The position numbers were made by a program, and so were the translations under genes. 64,000 nt of DNA, taken from Liquidambar formosana (Eukaryota; Streptophyta; Magnoliopsida; Saxifragales; Altingiaceae). The stretch spans positions 32,560,853 through 32,624,852 of the forward strand of contig CM077832.1 in NCBI GenBank assembly GCA_039720395.1, given 5' to 3'. The first letter of the stretch is position 1; each line of letters opens with the position of its first letter. Of this stretch, positions 1 through 11,100 are shown piece after piece. The notes below the pieces were generated by a model. It searched no databases. It saw nothing but the letters and a program-made list of their open reading frames with translations, and was not told where the DNA came from.

Positions 1-368
1 AAGTACCCTCACCCATCCCCTCTCCCACACCTCTCCTCACTAGCAACTCTCTCTGGCACCCCACCCCACCGGCGATAGTGAGGCAATAGCGACAATGAGC
101 ACCGCACCCTTCTTCTTCCTTCCTCCTCTTTCCTCTTCTTCTCTTATTCTTTTTTTTTTTTTTTTTTCCTTCTTCTTTCCTTCCCAAAACCCCTCCTGTA
201 CCTTTCTCTTGTCGACGACGAGTACCGCACCCCTCTCCCGTTGAAGGCGAGCACCGCACCCCTCTTCTTCCTTCCTCCTCTTCCCTCTTCTTCTTCTCTC
301 ATCAATAGCCCTCCCTCCCCTCCCTCCCATCAGCAGCCTTCTTCTTCTTCTCTTCTTCTTCTTCTTCT

Positions 369-404
<36 letters not shown>

Positions 405-830
405 TTTTTTTTTTTTTTTTTCTTCTCCTCTTCCTTCCCATCGGCAGCCCTCTTTTTTTTCTTTCCTTTTCTTTCTCTTCCCTCCCGTCGCTGAAAAAAA
501 TGGAGGAACACACAAATCTGACCAGCAAAGGAAAAAAAAGGAAAGAAAGAAAGAAGAGGAAAAGAAAAGAGAAGAGTGTCGAAAAACACACAAATTTGAA
601 AAAATGGCGCCATCACCGTCGCCTTTTCTCGCCGGTCACTGTCGCCGTCGCTGTCTCTTCTTCCTCTTCTCGTCAGTCATTACTGCCGTAGGGGTGTGGG
701 GTGGGTGAGAGGGGTGGGTGAGAATGAGGGGTATTTTAATCTTTGAGAAGGGTGAGTATGTAAATTTGGGGGGTGGGGATATCAGGTGGGGGCAACTTAT
801 AGGTTTGGGGGGTTACAATAGCCGTTCCCA
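1..830. repeat. Pyrimidine-rich low-complexity block with G-rich flank
   Basis: The block consists of long CTT/TTC runs, a TTTC microsatellite near 370-403 and poly-T, followed at about 690-810 by repeated GGGGTG/GGGTGAG runs. The left edge mirrors the right in composition (CCACCC versus GGGTGGG), so it may be a transposon remnant cut by the window edge. The long lysine/arginine-rich reading frames here are products of the simple repeat and are not genes. Confidence 0.6.
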
Positions 831-1034
831 AGCATTGTGTGTCAGTGTGTATGTCTTGGCTGGCAAATTGTGCTAGCTTTTCCCAAAATTGATATCTGAT
901 TCTGGGATTTAGGCCAGCATGATGGTCTTAGCAAAAATAAAAAGGCTGGCATGATGGGTTGTCTTTTCATGAATCATTGCTTGGATTACTTCTTCTTCTT
1001 CTTCTTCTACTTCTTTTTTTATTTTTTATTTTTT

Positions 1035-1230
1035 ATAATTTTTTTTTAGCAATCAGGGGTATCCTAGACCAGCTTATGTGTACTAGACTAAATCTCCTCC
1101 CTGATCAGTCAAAGGCAGGCTATTCACGCTAGGACTAGAGAATCCACAAGGAAAATTCCTTACAGCCTAGCCCAATAGAACACAGCGGAGATTAGATCCC
1201 AAGATATCCGAGTTGACGGCTCACCCCGGG
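1035..1230 (-). repeat. Retroposon (SINE-like) remnant with A-rich tail
   Basis: Read on the minus strand, this piece ends in GATACCCCTGATTGCT followed by an A-rich tail. The same ending (GATACCCCTAATCGTT plus A tail) recurs at 48268-48490, also on the minus strand, so the two look like members of one retroposed family. Pol III boxes are not convincing in this copy. Confidence 0.4.
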
Positions 1231-1514
1231 ACCATTCGGCTTGAATTACTTGGTTATCAACTGATCAAAGTGGCTCGCATACTTCCCTCTTGTGGCCATA
1301 CAGGTGTTTGGATCCAATCTTGTGTTGGTTTTCCAACTAGCTTTCCCAATGCCATAAGCTCTGATAAGCATTTATGCTCATCATAGTACTCTGGTGCAAA
1401 TTATATTTGTAATTTTTTGGGTGGGCCTATTGTCCTTTCCGGAATCCACACCCTTTCATTGGCTTAAAACAAGGGTGTGGATAAATAATAATAATAATAA
1501 TAATAAAACACTAT

Positions 1515-1748
1515 GGCCATGTTTGTTTGGTTAGAATGGAATGGATGGAATGGAATCCAATTCCAATTTTTTCCAAACAACATGTTTGGATGAAGTAATT
1601 CAATGGGAATGGAATCAAACAGTAGTAGTGAATTACAATGATATTCATTCCACAATGTTGATTTCAATCTCATTCTATTCCAAACTATTTTGAGCATAAA
1701 ATCAGATTCCGTTCCCACCCATTCCATTCCAACTAAACAAACATGGCC
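1515..1748. mobile_element. MITE with about 30-bp terminal inverted repeats
   Basis: The element starts GGCCATGTTTGTTTGG and its right end is the near-perfect complement CTAAACAAACATGGCC. The inverted match continues into GAATGGAATGG. It is 234 bp, non-coding and flanked by TAT on both sides. Its length and ends suit a PIF/Harbinger-like or hAT-like MITE; the superfamily is not certain. Confidence 0.7.
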
Positions 1749-1777
1749 TATTAATCCATGGAAGGGTGTGGATTATC

Positions 1778-1778
<1 letters not shown>

Positions 1779-1819
<41 letters not shown>
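1779..1819 (+). repeat. Poly-A run of about 41 bp
   Basis: An uninterrupted adenine homopolymer lies between the inner and outer MITE ends. Length in the assembly may be unreliable. Confidence 0.9.
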
Positions 1820-1822
<3 letters not shown>

Positions 1823-2399
1823 AGGGTGTAGAATTAGGCCCACCCATAATGTAATATCTTGATTGATTTAATCACTAGCATGTGCTTTGCAGATGCCTCC
1901 TCCTAGTCGATAAAAAGTATTAGTCATTGACAACAATGAAAATAGAAGTTGAAAAGGCTGTCATTTGATGGAATTCTGAAACCAGGCATGGTTCCATGGA
2001 ATTTTGAAACCAATGGTATACAACTAGTTGTAATGATGACTCCTGTATCTATCTATCAATATATATCTTCAAATTCCAAAGTGAGACACGGCACTAATGG
2101 ATGGGCAACAGGCCTTATATGAATATTTGTGGTAGAGTTGAATTCATTCACCAAACTTTCTCTAGACAATAATGAATTTAGTCAGCGTCCATTCAAATTT
2201 AGGAATAATCATGGGCCCGTTTGGGCATTAGTTAAATCACAAAATACTAGTTACAACATTTTCATGAAAGTCATTTGACTTTGTCAAATCCGAGCATCTA
2301 AGTTAATTTGAAACATGATGAAATTGACTCGACTGGTTCATGTTCTAAGCTTTGATTTGGGATTTGTTAATTTCTTAATAAGCTCCCAAGGCCTAGTCT

Positions 2400-2620
2400 C
2401 ATTTTTTTTAATTTTTTTTTTAAATTCTTATGGCCAACAAGGTATCAGGACATTTAGTCCAACTAATCTTCAATTACGGTTAAATCAACCGTCTATTGCC
2501 TTTCGATTAACGGCTAAGAAAACTAGTCTGGTGGCTGATCCCATTGAAGCCTTGAAGTTGTCAAACTTCAGGGTTGTGGGCAGCAGGTGATTTACATCCC
2601 CTATAGCTCAAGGGTTGTAG
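2400..2620 (-). repeat. SINE-like retroposon remnant
   Basis: On the minus strand it contains TTGGACTAAATGTCCTGAT and TACCTTGTTGGCC, followed by an A-rich tail. A close relative with the same order of motifs lies at 38170-38345 on the same strand. The family is recognised only from this internal comparison. Confidence 0.4.
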
Positions 2621-4207
2621 GATATATATATATATATTTCAGAAAAATAGAAATAGATAACAATATTTACTTGGCTCAACCATGAAAGCCCACCTTCCAC
2701 TCAAGGAAGATGAAGTTCACTATTTTCCCCAACTCAAACCAATACAATAATAGCAAAATAAGGTTGAAAAATCCAAAATTTTCATCTCCATATATCTCAA
2801 AAATAGAGTGCTCCCAATCAAATCTGTACATACTTCACAAGCAATTCCACTCTTAATATACTTCAATTTTATGTTCGATCAACTCTCATCATTCTCTTGA
2901 AAGAGGTTTTGTGTTCACCTCTCATCATTTTCCTGAAAATCATTTTTACGAATTTCGTCGTGTAATTACTCGATACATATGAGATGAAAGATTACAGGTA
3001 CCCAAAATGATTAATCATGTGCGTAAGTATCTCAAAATTTTTTAATATATATAAAAAAAATAAAAAAAAAATATTTCCACTCTTAATATACTTCAATTTT
3101 GTGATCTCACCTCCTTGTTTCAGTGAAAAGGGACCCTGAAATGGCATCAAGAAAGTCACTTTCTTTGAGGGAAATGATATTTAAAAAAAATGAAAATATC
3201 TTTTGAGGTGTCGCGGGAAAGACCAAAAGATCTCATTGGGCTTCATGTGTAATTTGGGGCTAGGAGTTTGCTGATCCTTCCCACCAATGTGTCTTCTAGC
3301 TCCTTATCGTATGGGGATGAGTCAGATCCTTTTTCAATTTTTAATGCTGTCCTCTTATTTTTAAAGCATCAAGGAATATTACTTGTAATATTTATTTAAT
3401 GTATTTTCTGATATAAATATCCAAAACGAAAGAATACATGATTGACATTAAAAAAAAAGGTGACATATAATTAAACAAAACATGATTGCCTATTAATTTA
3501 CTATAGATGCTATTCCCCCTATGACAAAGCATTGTTAATTATGTATATTCCAAGTCATGATTTGTCCTTTTTTTAATTATTTTTAGTCACAAATGATATA
3601 ACTTGATAAAATACGGTGAACTATTATAGTTTCGAGAGGATTTGAATATTTAATATATGATAACTAATCACAGCTAAAGTCATCGTAACATGGTCGGTCC
3701 AGACTTAACACTTAAAAGGAGAAGGATAGGATAAGGGTCCATTTTCACCTTAAGCCACATAAAATATATATATATAATATAAATAAATGAAGAGTCTATT
3801 GTATATAAAACAAAGAGTCTAAAAGCTTTCTATACACAAACTCAATTTTAGTAATTTAATCAAACTTAATAAATTAATCCATTCGGCCATAGAAATTTGT
3901 TCTAGTTTTAGATGATATCCCTTAAATAAGTCTAGACATGGAAGCAAGTGCAATGGGCCGGCCTCAGTGCACGTCTCATAATTTTCCAACCATCCCCTAA
4001 TCCAATTATCATTTGCTAATTTTTTTTTTAATTTTAAATATCAGCCAGCAATTGGCGGCCAAAATGGTGGTTAGGCCTCTCTTAAATGAGTATTTAAGAA
4101 ATAAGTTGAGAAGTAGGGCATTATTATTGAAATGAACAAATGAAATTCTAATAATTAATTACTACTCTAACCAAGGACTCCTCGTAGATATAAAGTGTAG
4201 AGAATTG
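2621..4207. other. AT-rich intergenic DNA, no gene seen
   Basis: No reading frame of note and no protein family is recognisable. A 27-bp phrase beginning CCACTCTTAATATACTTC occurs at about 2847 and again at about 3077 in direct orientation. Otherwise the stretch is AT-rich with short TA runs. Confidence 0.5.
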
Positions 4208-4209
4208 TA

Positions 4210-4914
4210 TTCTCTCTGTCCCATGCATAGAGACTACCCATTTTAAACAAGAACACAAATAAAATGATGCAATTAATTCACTTGTTTGATTTGTCGTCTC
4301 AATATTATCCTTCTATTAAATGTAAAATGACAACCAAAAAAAAAAAAAATGTTTTTTTAATTAAGATTATATTGTGAAAAAGAAAACAAAATCCATATCT
4401 TCACTTTTTAATATGGAGAAGCATTTTGAGACAGTTTAGAAAATGAAAATTTTAAAAAGGGGATTTATTCAAAGAAAATCTCATGATTTGCACTAATAAT
4501 CAACCTAGACTCAGCTTTTAAAAAATGCACAACTATTTTTAGGTTGTTTTAAAGATTTTTTAGGACAACTACTTGAGTAGTTCTCTGTCTAACTATCTTC
4601 GTTTATTTTAATTTAAAAATAATGAACACCATCCCCAAACGATTGTTACGTATCCCCCAAATATGTGGCATGTAGTTGGGGATGCTTAACAAATATTTTG
4701 GGATGTTTTACTTCTATTGTCTTACAAAGATAGGCCATTTTTGTTACTTTTTTTTTTTTTTTGGTCACAAAATGTTTTTTCACTTTGAAAATAAAAAATA
4801 GGAGATGATACTTTTGGACAGATAAAGTTTTATTGTGGATAAGTCAATGCAATGATAGCTTTTTTTAATATGCGTGTTTTATCAAATATGACTTATCTTT
4901 ATGGACAGGGGGAA
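4210..4914. mobile_element. Stowaway-like element (Tc1/mariner-type ends)
   Basis: The left end TTCTCTCTGTCCCATG matches, in reverse complement, the right end TTCCCCCTGTCCATAAAG, and both are flanked by TA. The consensus CTCCCTCTGTCCCA is the well-known Stowaway terminus. At about 705 bp it is longer than usual, and a second internal terminus-like stretch near 4720 suggests a composite. Confidence 0.5.
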
Positions 4915-4963
4915 TATAACTTTTAAATTCAAAAAGCAAATGTAGTTAGGCATGAGAGAGAGA

Positions 4964-5017
4964 GAGAATGGCTATGGGTTTACATTTTTTGAGAATGGCT
5001 ATGGGTTTACATTTTTC
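4964..5017 (+). repeat. 27-bp tandem duplication
   Basis: Two adjacent copies of a 27-bp unit beginning GAGAATGGCTATGGGTTTAC, one directly after the other, follow a short GA run. Confidence 0.9.
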
Positions 5018-5295
5018 TATGTGAATTGGATGATTTTTATTGCAATTTTACATTTTTTAGTACACTTATTGCATCATTAAATGTATCTTAATTCATTAAG
5101 AAATTGGACTAGCTTTATCTTTGGTACAAAATGCAGAAATAAGGCAAATTCTTGAGTAACTTTTATCAATATGAAGGGTATGATACTTGATGACATGATA
5201 ATTTAATGTCATTCTCCTCACTTATTGAAAAACTGATTTTATGTTTATGGAGAAGCATTGACCACTTATTCGTATTGGGGATTGGGGTTTGAATA

Positions 5296-5458
5296 GATTT
5301 TAAGGGGAATTTTAGATTGATCGGCTTATGGGGAAATAATTACAATTTAGTGCAAAATGCTTCTAACTTCCTAATAAATGACTACTAATTTAACTAACAA
5401 TGGTTACCAAATGTAATGATTTTCTCGTAGGCCGACCAATCTTCCCCCTAGATTTTAT
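5296..5458. mobile_element. Small MITE-like inverted repeat
   Basis: The left arm AGATTGATCGGCTTA and the right arm, in reverse complement AGATTGGTCGGCCTA, lie in a 160-bp non-coding segment with matching outer stretches (GGGGAATTTTAGATT against AATCTAGGGGGAAG). The superfamily is not assignable. Confidence 0.5.
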
Positions 5459-5525
5459 CCATTGAAAAAAAAGAGTGGTGGGGCAAGGACTTAAATATTA
5501 GTATTTATGGATATATTGAGAGTCT

Positions 5526-5552
5526 AATATATATATATATATATATATATAT
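5526..5552. repeat. (TA)n microsatellite
   Basis: About 13 TA units in AT-rich intergenic DNA. Confidence 0.95.
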
Positions 5553-6520
5553 TGAAAATGTTAGTATTGATTTACAGATATTATGAATATTATTAGTTTA
5601 ACGTAGACTTTTGCTTAAAACTTTGGAGAACATTGAATTAGACTATAATAAACAATTTAAAATCAAAACACTACAAATTAAATATGTATAAGACAAGTAT
5701 GTCAAATCTAGAGCACAGAAAGTGTACTGCACTTAATAAATAAATAAAATCCAAAATTCAACAAATTTAACATTTGAAATGACACATAATAGTTAAAAAA
5801 TTAAAATGCATACCATTTGCACAATAATAAATGAATAAATCAGGAAATCAATGTCATATACAAAAAATTATTCAACATTGGAGTGCTTGGATGACTCAAA
5901 TGTCAAAACTATCATCATCATATACATGCACTGGTGTTTAGATAAATATACAATTATATATTTATAGGGAGATGATTGAGTGTAGATTGTTCGAGACAGA
6001 TTGCATGGTTGGGAGTCATGCGTGGTTTTCACGTGCACGCGTATGTTTGTCATGCACGGTTATGAGCTATGCGATTTGGTCCGGACCATCCGCACCTAAT
6101 CATTTTCGTATATTTACATATGAGTGAAAAGTCGTATATATATATATATAGGAAGAATAAAGATATAATTACATATAAAAAAACAAAAAACAAAATGCTG
6201 AATTGCTGGAAAGTGATTAAAGGCTTTTACAAAGTTGAATTGGTGCAAGTTTCATATAAGTATGACATGTGAAACTACAACTCGCAAGCTTGAAAAACTA
6301 AAATAAAAACAAATAAAAAGTTCAGTCATATATATATGTTCTTGATATTGTGAATATATCTTGATATATCAATGGTATTATGTGAAAAAAGAAAAAAAGA
6401 AAAAATTATAGATATTCGAAATATTATGGATAATGTTGTAAAAGCAAATTGCAAAAAAAAGAAGAAGGATATATGAATATGGATTAATGGAAAAGAGTGT
6501 GGATATTTAAGTCGATAGAG

Positions 6521-6548
6521 TGAGGTGAGGTGGGGTGGGGTGGGGTTG
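6521..6548 (+). promoter_or_regulatory. G-rich tract upstream of the NOI gene (possible G-quadruplex)
   Basis: GGTGGGGTGGGGTGGGG followed by TTGG gives four neighbouring guanine runs about 470 bp upstream of the NOI start codon. The sequence shows only the G-run pattern; a regulatory role is inference. Confidence 0.3.
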
Positions 6549-6895
6549 GTGGTTGCCTTACCCTTTGATTCCTTTTTTGCATGAGAAGGGAAAGGAACAC
6601 AGCTAGCAATCGCAAGTGGCAAACTGGCAGGTTGGGTTGGGTACGGCACCGAAGGAGGAAAAATGAGCTAGAAGCCCAAAAGCGTGTGAAGGGCGTGTTA
6701 CGCGAAGAAAAGGCCATACCCTCCCTATTACTGTGAGTTGTTGAAATGTATAAAACGACCGCGTCAGATATGCAAACGAAAGCTCCAACACAGAGCCTAA
6801 ATCGTGCTGTCATCCTGCTGTTGTTTTTGCATCACATGCAGGACTCCCTCTCTTTTCTCTCTCTATCCCCTTCTCTCCCTACTTATTCATACTTT

Positions 6896-6932
6896 CCTCT
6901 CTCTCTCTCTCTCGCTATATATATATATATAT
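6896..6932 (+). promoter_or_regulatory. CT repeat and TATA tract, likely core promoter of the NOI gene
   Basis: A CT dinucleotide run leads straight into a TATATATATATATATA tract at 6916-6932, 85-100 bp before the start codon at 7017. CT repeats and a TATA box are common in plant core promoters and leaders. This would leave a 5' leader of roughly 50-70 bases. Confidence 0.5.
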
Positions 6933-7016
6933 ACACTATACGTCTGCACTTGTTGTTCTAGTTTCTTCATCATCAAACACTCGAATTCTATTCCTAGAAA
7001 ATCGAAGATCTGATAC

Positions 7017-9717
7017 ATGGAGGATCGTAAGGAGGTGATTTTCTCTTCCTTCTCTCTAGTCTTTTTCTTTGTCTTTCTGTTTGGTTGCTCAGAAAAGGTT
7101 GGAAAAAAAGAGAGATTCATATTTTTTGGAGTTTTAGGCTTTCCCAGTGTAATTCGGGGCATGAGCAAAGAATAAGCTCCGCTAAACTTTGCCTACTACG
7201 ACTATTTAGCCTAGTAAATTTGAGTGTTTTCATTTTTTTTTTGGACAATAAGCCATTTGAAAAATAACATTACACACAGTCCAATTCTCATTTCTTTTCT
7301 CACATTTTCTCGCTAACCAAACAGCGAGTAACCAACCAGCGAGTACGTTTGATTTTTCACTCTGAATTCGAGATTTGAATCATTAGCGGTTTCTCCAGGT
7401 TTGAGAAAGAGTGGAAATTTTGTCTAATTTGACACGGTGATCAAGTTCCGAAGTTTTTTGTTTTTTTTTGGGTGGTATTGATGTTTTTAATTCAGCTAAT
7501 AAGTGCTGTTTTTTATGTTTTAGGTGTTGTTTGATTGCAGTTTTAGAATTTAAGCTGCTTTTGATAGTTGTTTTCTCAATGGCGGTGCTTCAAATCTTAG
7601 GTTATAGGGAAGTTTAGTTCATTTTTTTTCCCCTCATTTTTAGTTTTTATTTTGGTGTCAAAAAGTTGAAATTCCTTTGGTTTTTTCCTTCTTAAATTTA
7701 ATCATCTTACCTTTTCAAAGGTGAGAGAATCAGTCAAAGTTGTCACAAATTTTATTTCTTTTGAATTTTGAAAATTTCAACAGATGTCATGATTATTATC
7801 TTTTCTTTTTATTTCTTTCTGCTTATAAGTCTATTTTGCCGGAAGATCCAACTACTAAGATTTATGTACTCGGTCATTTTCTGTTTGGTTCCTGGAAAAA
7901 GATGGGAGGAAACAAAAGTGAGTTGAAATGTTCAAGAAAGAATGCATTTTCTTTGCCTTTTTTCTTCTGTCATTTGTCAAGGAACCAGATAGAGCCTAGG
8001 AGATAATTCTCAAGCTTTATTCTTAGGTTGAAAAAATTAGGTACTTCTTCACCCGATGATCTTTTGGTAAGGAGTCCATGAACCCCAGGAATACTATTAG
8101 ATCATTGATTAAAAGATTAGAATTGGGGCCCCACGCGGTATTGGGCTGCATAGGTTTTTATTTCCAAAAATGAATGTCTCACCACTGTGGTAATACCCCC
8201 TCTCTGGTAATCCCAAACCCGTGCAAGAGACGCTGTATTACCTCCGGCAGTGAGAGTAGAACTACTCTTTCATTTCAGGTCCTATGGCTCCTTATCATGA
8301 ACTCAAGTTATGGCATCATCACTCTTTTTCTTTTTTTCCTTTTTTGGGAGGGGAGTGTGAATTGATAGTTTCATGATAATGGTCTCAATTTGGATGTTTA
8401 ATTAATTCCTGTGTTCATTTAAAATTAAATGAAGCATTGATTCTTTTAATGTAGTTAACTATAATTAATTATTATTTACCTATCTTATGTAGAAGAATGC
8501 TCCGTGGCTATCTGTGCCCCAGTTTGGGGATTGGGACCAGAAAGGAGCAATACCAGACTACTCGCTCGATTTCTCGAAAATCAGAGAAAATAGGAAGCAG
8601 AACAAGAAGGATGTCTCAAGAGCGAGTCTGGGAAATGAAGAAGAGTTCATCTCCAAAACCACCACCACCGCCACCACCACCAATGTGCACACAAGCCACA
8701 ATGATCACCATCATTACCATCCGACCCACTCTCCAACTGTAAGATTCCTCATCTTGCTTTAGTACCTTTTTTTGGTTAACTCTTTTTCATAGAGTTGAAT
8801 GAAGCCGTACAACTAGTAATTGGTAGTTATAAAGAAGGGGAGTAGCATCATAAACAATATTTATTTATGGTAGTGGCCTGCATGTGCTATGAATATGATG
8901 GTGGGGGAAAGTGCTTAGATATTATGCTTGGTATGATGGTGGGAGGTGCTTATTTATTATTGGGCTAGGTCGGTTGATGCTGGTGAGTAGGTAGCAGTAA
9001 TAGTATTTTATATGGATTCTAATGGGGAACCCAATCAAATTGGTTATGGCAATAGGACTAGGGCCTGTTGACTAGGTTTATTCATTTGAACCAATTCATG
9101 GGACGTTAATTACTACCCTGTATTAAAAAAATTTACACATTATTTAGACTATCTTGAAGAGAAGAAAATTGAAAGCAATGGTACTCACAGAGTCACAGGT
9201 TATAGGCCAAATATTTGGTTGGTTTTTTTATTTATTTTTTATTTTTAAAGGACAAACAACTAGAAGAGAAAAACCCACCCCATGAATAAAATAAGCCCTT
9301 CTAGGCCTAGTAAAAGAAATAAAAACAAATTCCGAGCATGGCCGGCCTCCCCTTGGTCCCGCTTGCCTCGGCCCTTAATAGGCATAATACATTAAGCAAT
9401 AGTTGAAAGGTTTTTTTTTTTTTTTTTTTTTGGGGTGTGTATGCGTGTGATCAATATAATATATATTTTTATGTTTTTGAATACAAGTGGAAGTCAAAAG
9501 AACTCAATTTTAAATGATGCTATTAGAGAAGAGGAAGGAAGGGTTGGGGGGGTTGTCTTTTGGGATCTCTAAATGCCTAAGTTATTTGTGTATCAAAACT
9601 TGAAAATACAGAGTTATGATTTGGATTACTCTGCTTTTAACACGATCTGTTTTTAATTTTCTCTGACAGACAAGGAGGGGCATTCTCAGCTACTTCAACT
9701 GTTGTGTGAAAGCCTGA
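7017..9717 (+). CDS. NOI/RIN4-domain protein (RPM1-interacting protein 4 family), 3 exons
   Basis: Exons are 7017-7034, 8493-8738 and 9670-9717. All splice sites are GT/AG and all joins are in phase 0, giving 103 residues. Exon 1 encodes only MEDRKE. Exon 2 holds the NOI (nitrate-induced) domain at residues 7-40: the core VPQFGDWD is the site type cut by bacterial AvrRpt2 in RIN4 relatives, followed by IPDYSLDFSKIRENRK. A low-complexity Thr/His/Asn stretch (about residues 59-88) follows. Exon 3 ends TRRGILSYFNCCVKA, where two adjacent cysteines are likely palmitoylation sites that tether the protein to the plasma membrane, as in the family. Small NOI proteins of 70-110 aa are typical, whereas RIN4 itself has two NOI domains. 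The family acts in exocyst/defence signalling. The start codon was chosen because a 6-residue first exon before the NOI domain is a common arrangement and splices in frame. Confidence 0.88.
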
Positions 9718-10029
9718 GATTCGTGGAGCAAATTCGATTGTTTTGGAACTTGTCTACTGAATATGTATGGGATGGGATATTACTCTCTTTTTCTTGTAAC
9801 ATTTTGCCATCTTTGGTTTTTCCTCCTCAGCCTTTTTCAGATAGGAATTGTATGTGTTTGTGGATCTAGGTGATGATTAATTTTTAGTTTCTTTTTTACC
9901 ATATGCTGGTCGTGGAGTTTCTGCACAATGTATTTTTTTTATTATTTAAATTTTTTTGGTATAGGAGAAAATGTCAACACCAACGAGGACTGGATCTTCC
10001 AATAGCATCTTCCTAAAGAATATCTAAAA

Positions 10030-11100
10030 TTTCTCTCGGAAGATTAGAATCTTAAATCTGATTACCTTTAATTATGAGATCTAAATTAGTTAAGAAATCA
10101 ACAGCTTGATTTCCTTTTCTATAAACATGATTTATTCTAACTTTCATATTACACTCTAAAATAATCTTCATACAATCATTTAAAATACTATAAATCTTCC
10201 AAGGATAACTTTGTGACTTACTAATACTATTAATGACAACATTAGCGTCCCTTTCTAAATAAATTCTTTTAATACCTTTTCCTTGTAATAGAAGAAGTCC
10301 ATTCTGAAGTGCAATTGCTTCCATTTTAGGTACTGTTGTATCATCATTAAACCATATAGATTACGTGATAATAGGCTTATCATAGCTATCTCTGATAATA
10401 GAATTAGCTGCTCCTTTATTTTTAACTGAACCATCAAAGTTCAATTTAAACCACCCTTCGTCTGAAGGAATCCAACGAATAAATCTTGTATTTTTTTCCT
10501 TTTTCTTTTGCACCTTATTTATAAAGTTAGTAGATTGAAGGTTAGCATTATCCAAATCGAAGTCAGAAAAAAGATTTGTTGCTCTTTCAATAACTAAAAA
10601 TTTATTAAAAGGATCATTTCTAAAAATAACATTATTTCTAGTATACCAAATTTGTCAAAGCAAGTTTGTTATTCTTTCCACTGTCTTACTCAGATTTTTC
10701 TCATTCTTACTATTTTTTTAAAAAAATATTTTCCACCCAATTGAATATATTATCTACATACTCTTTAGGAATAGGACAAGTTCTTTTCACAGTACTCCAA
10801 ACATCTCTAATATATCTACAATTCATAAATATATGATTTTGATCTTCAGCATTTTCATTATGTAAAGGGCAATGAAAATCAATCTTAAAACCTCTATCAT
10901 GAAAAGTTTTTCTCACAGGGAATCTACCATGCATGAATAACCATATAAAACTTTTAATTTTAGGTGCACATTTTAACTTCAAAATCCAACTAATATTGCG
11001 TCTATACACGATGAATGAACATAGCCCTTTCTCAACTTTTATTGCCTCTAGGGTCTGGTCCATTCTAGATCCTCCCATTAAGGGTTCTACTATGAAATGA
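10030..11100 (-). mobile_element. LINE (L1-type) 3' fragment: zinc-binding and RNase H regions
   Basis: Reading leftward, the first segment (about 11078-10710) is the reverse-transcriptase zinc-binding region, with a Cys/His pattern in HCPLHNENAEDQNHIFMNC and the preceding APKIKSFIWLFMHGRFPV. Next (10555-10361) is the start of an RNase H domain, WFKLNFDGSVKNKGAANS. Last (10324-10052) is its end, with LERDANVVINSI and NHVYRKGNQAVDFLTN. The segments lie in different frames with stops between them, so this is a 5'-truncated dead copy. It lies between the NOI and DRG1 genes. Confidence 0.8.

Larger units (their letters stand above)
1417..1848. mobile_element. Outer MITE, interrupted by a second MITE
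   Basis: The left end reads GGGTGGGCCTATTG...TCCACACCC. The reverse complement of the right end reads GGGTGGGCCTAATTCTACACCC, giving imperfect inverted ends of about 25-30 bp. The middle is occupied by the inner MITE at 1515-1748 and a long A run, so this is a nested insertion. No clear target duplication is seen. Confidence 0.5.

Noticed and set aside
40..708. Long lysine/arginine- or serine/proline-rich open frames on both strands
   Set aside because: They are translations of CTT/TTC and related simple repeats with no domain and no gene-like context.
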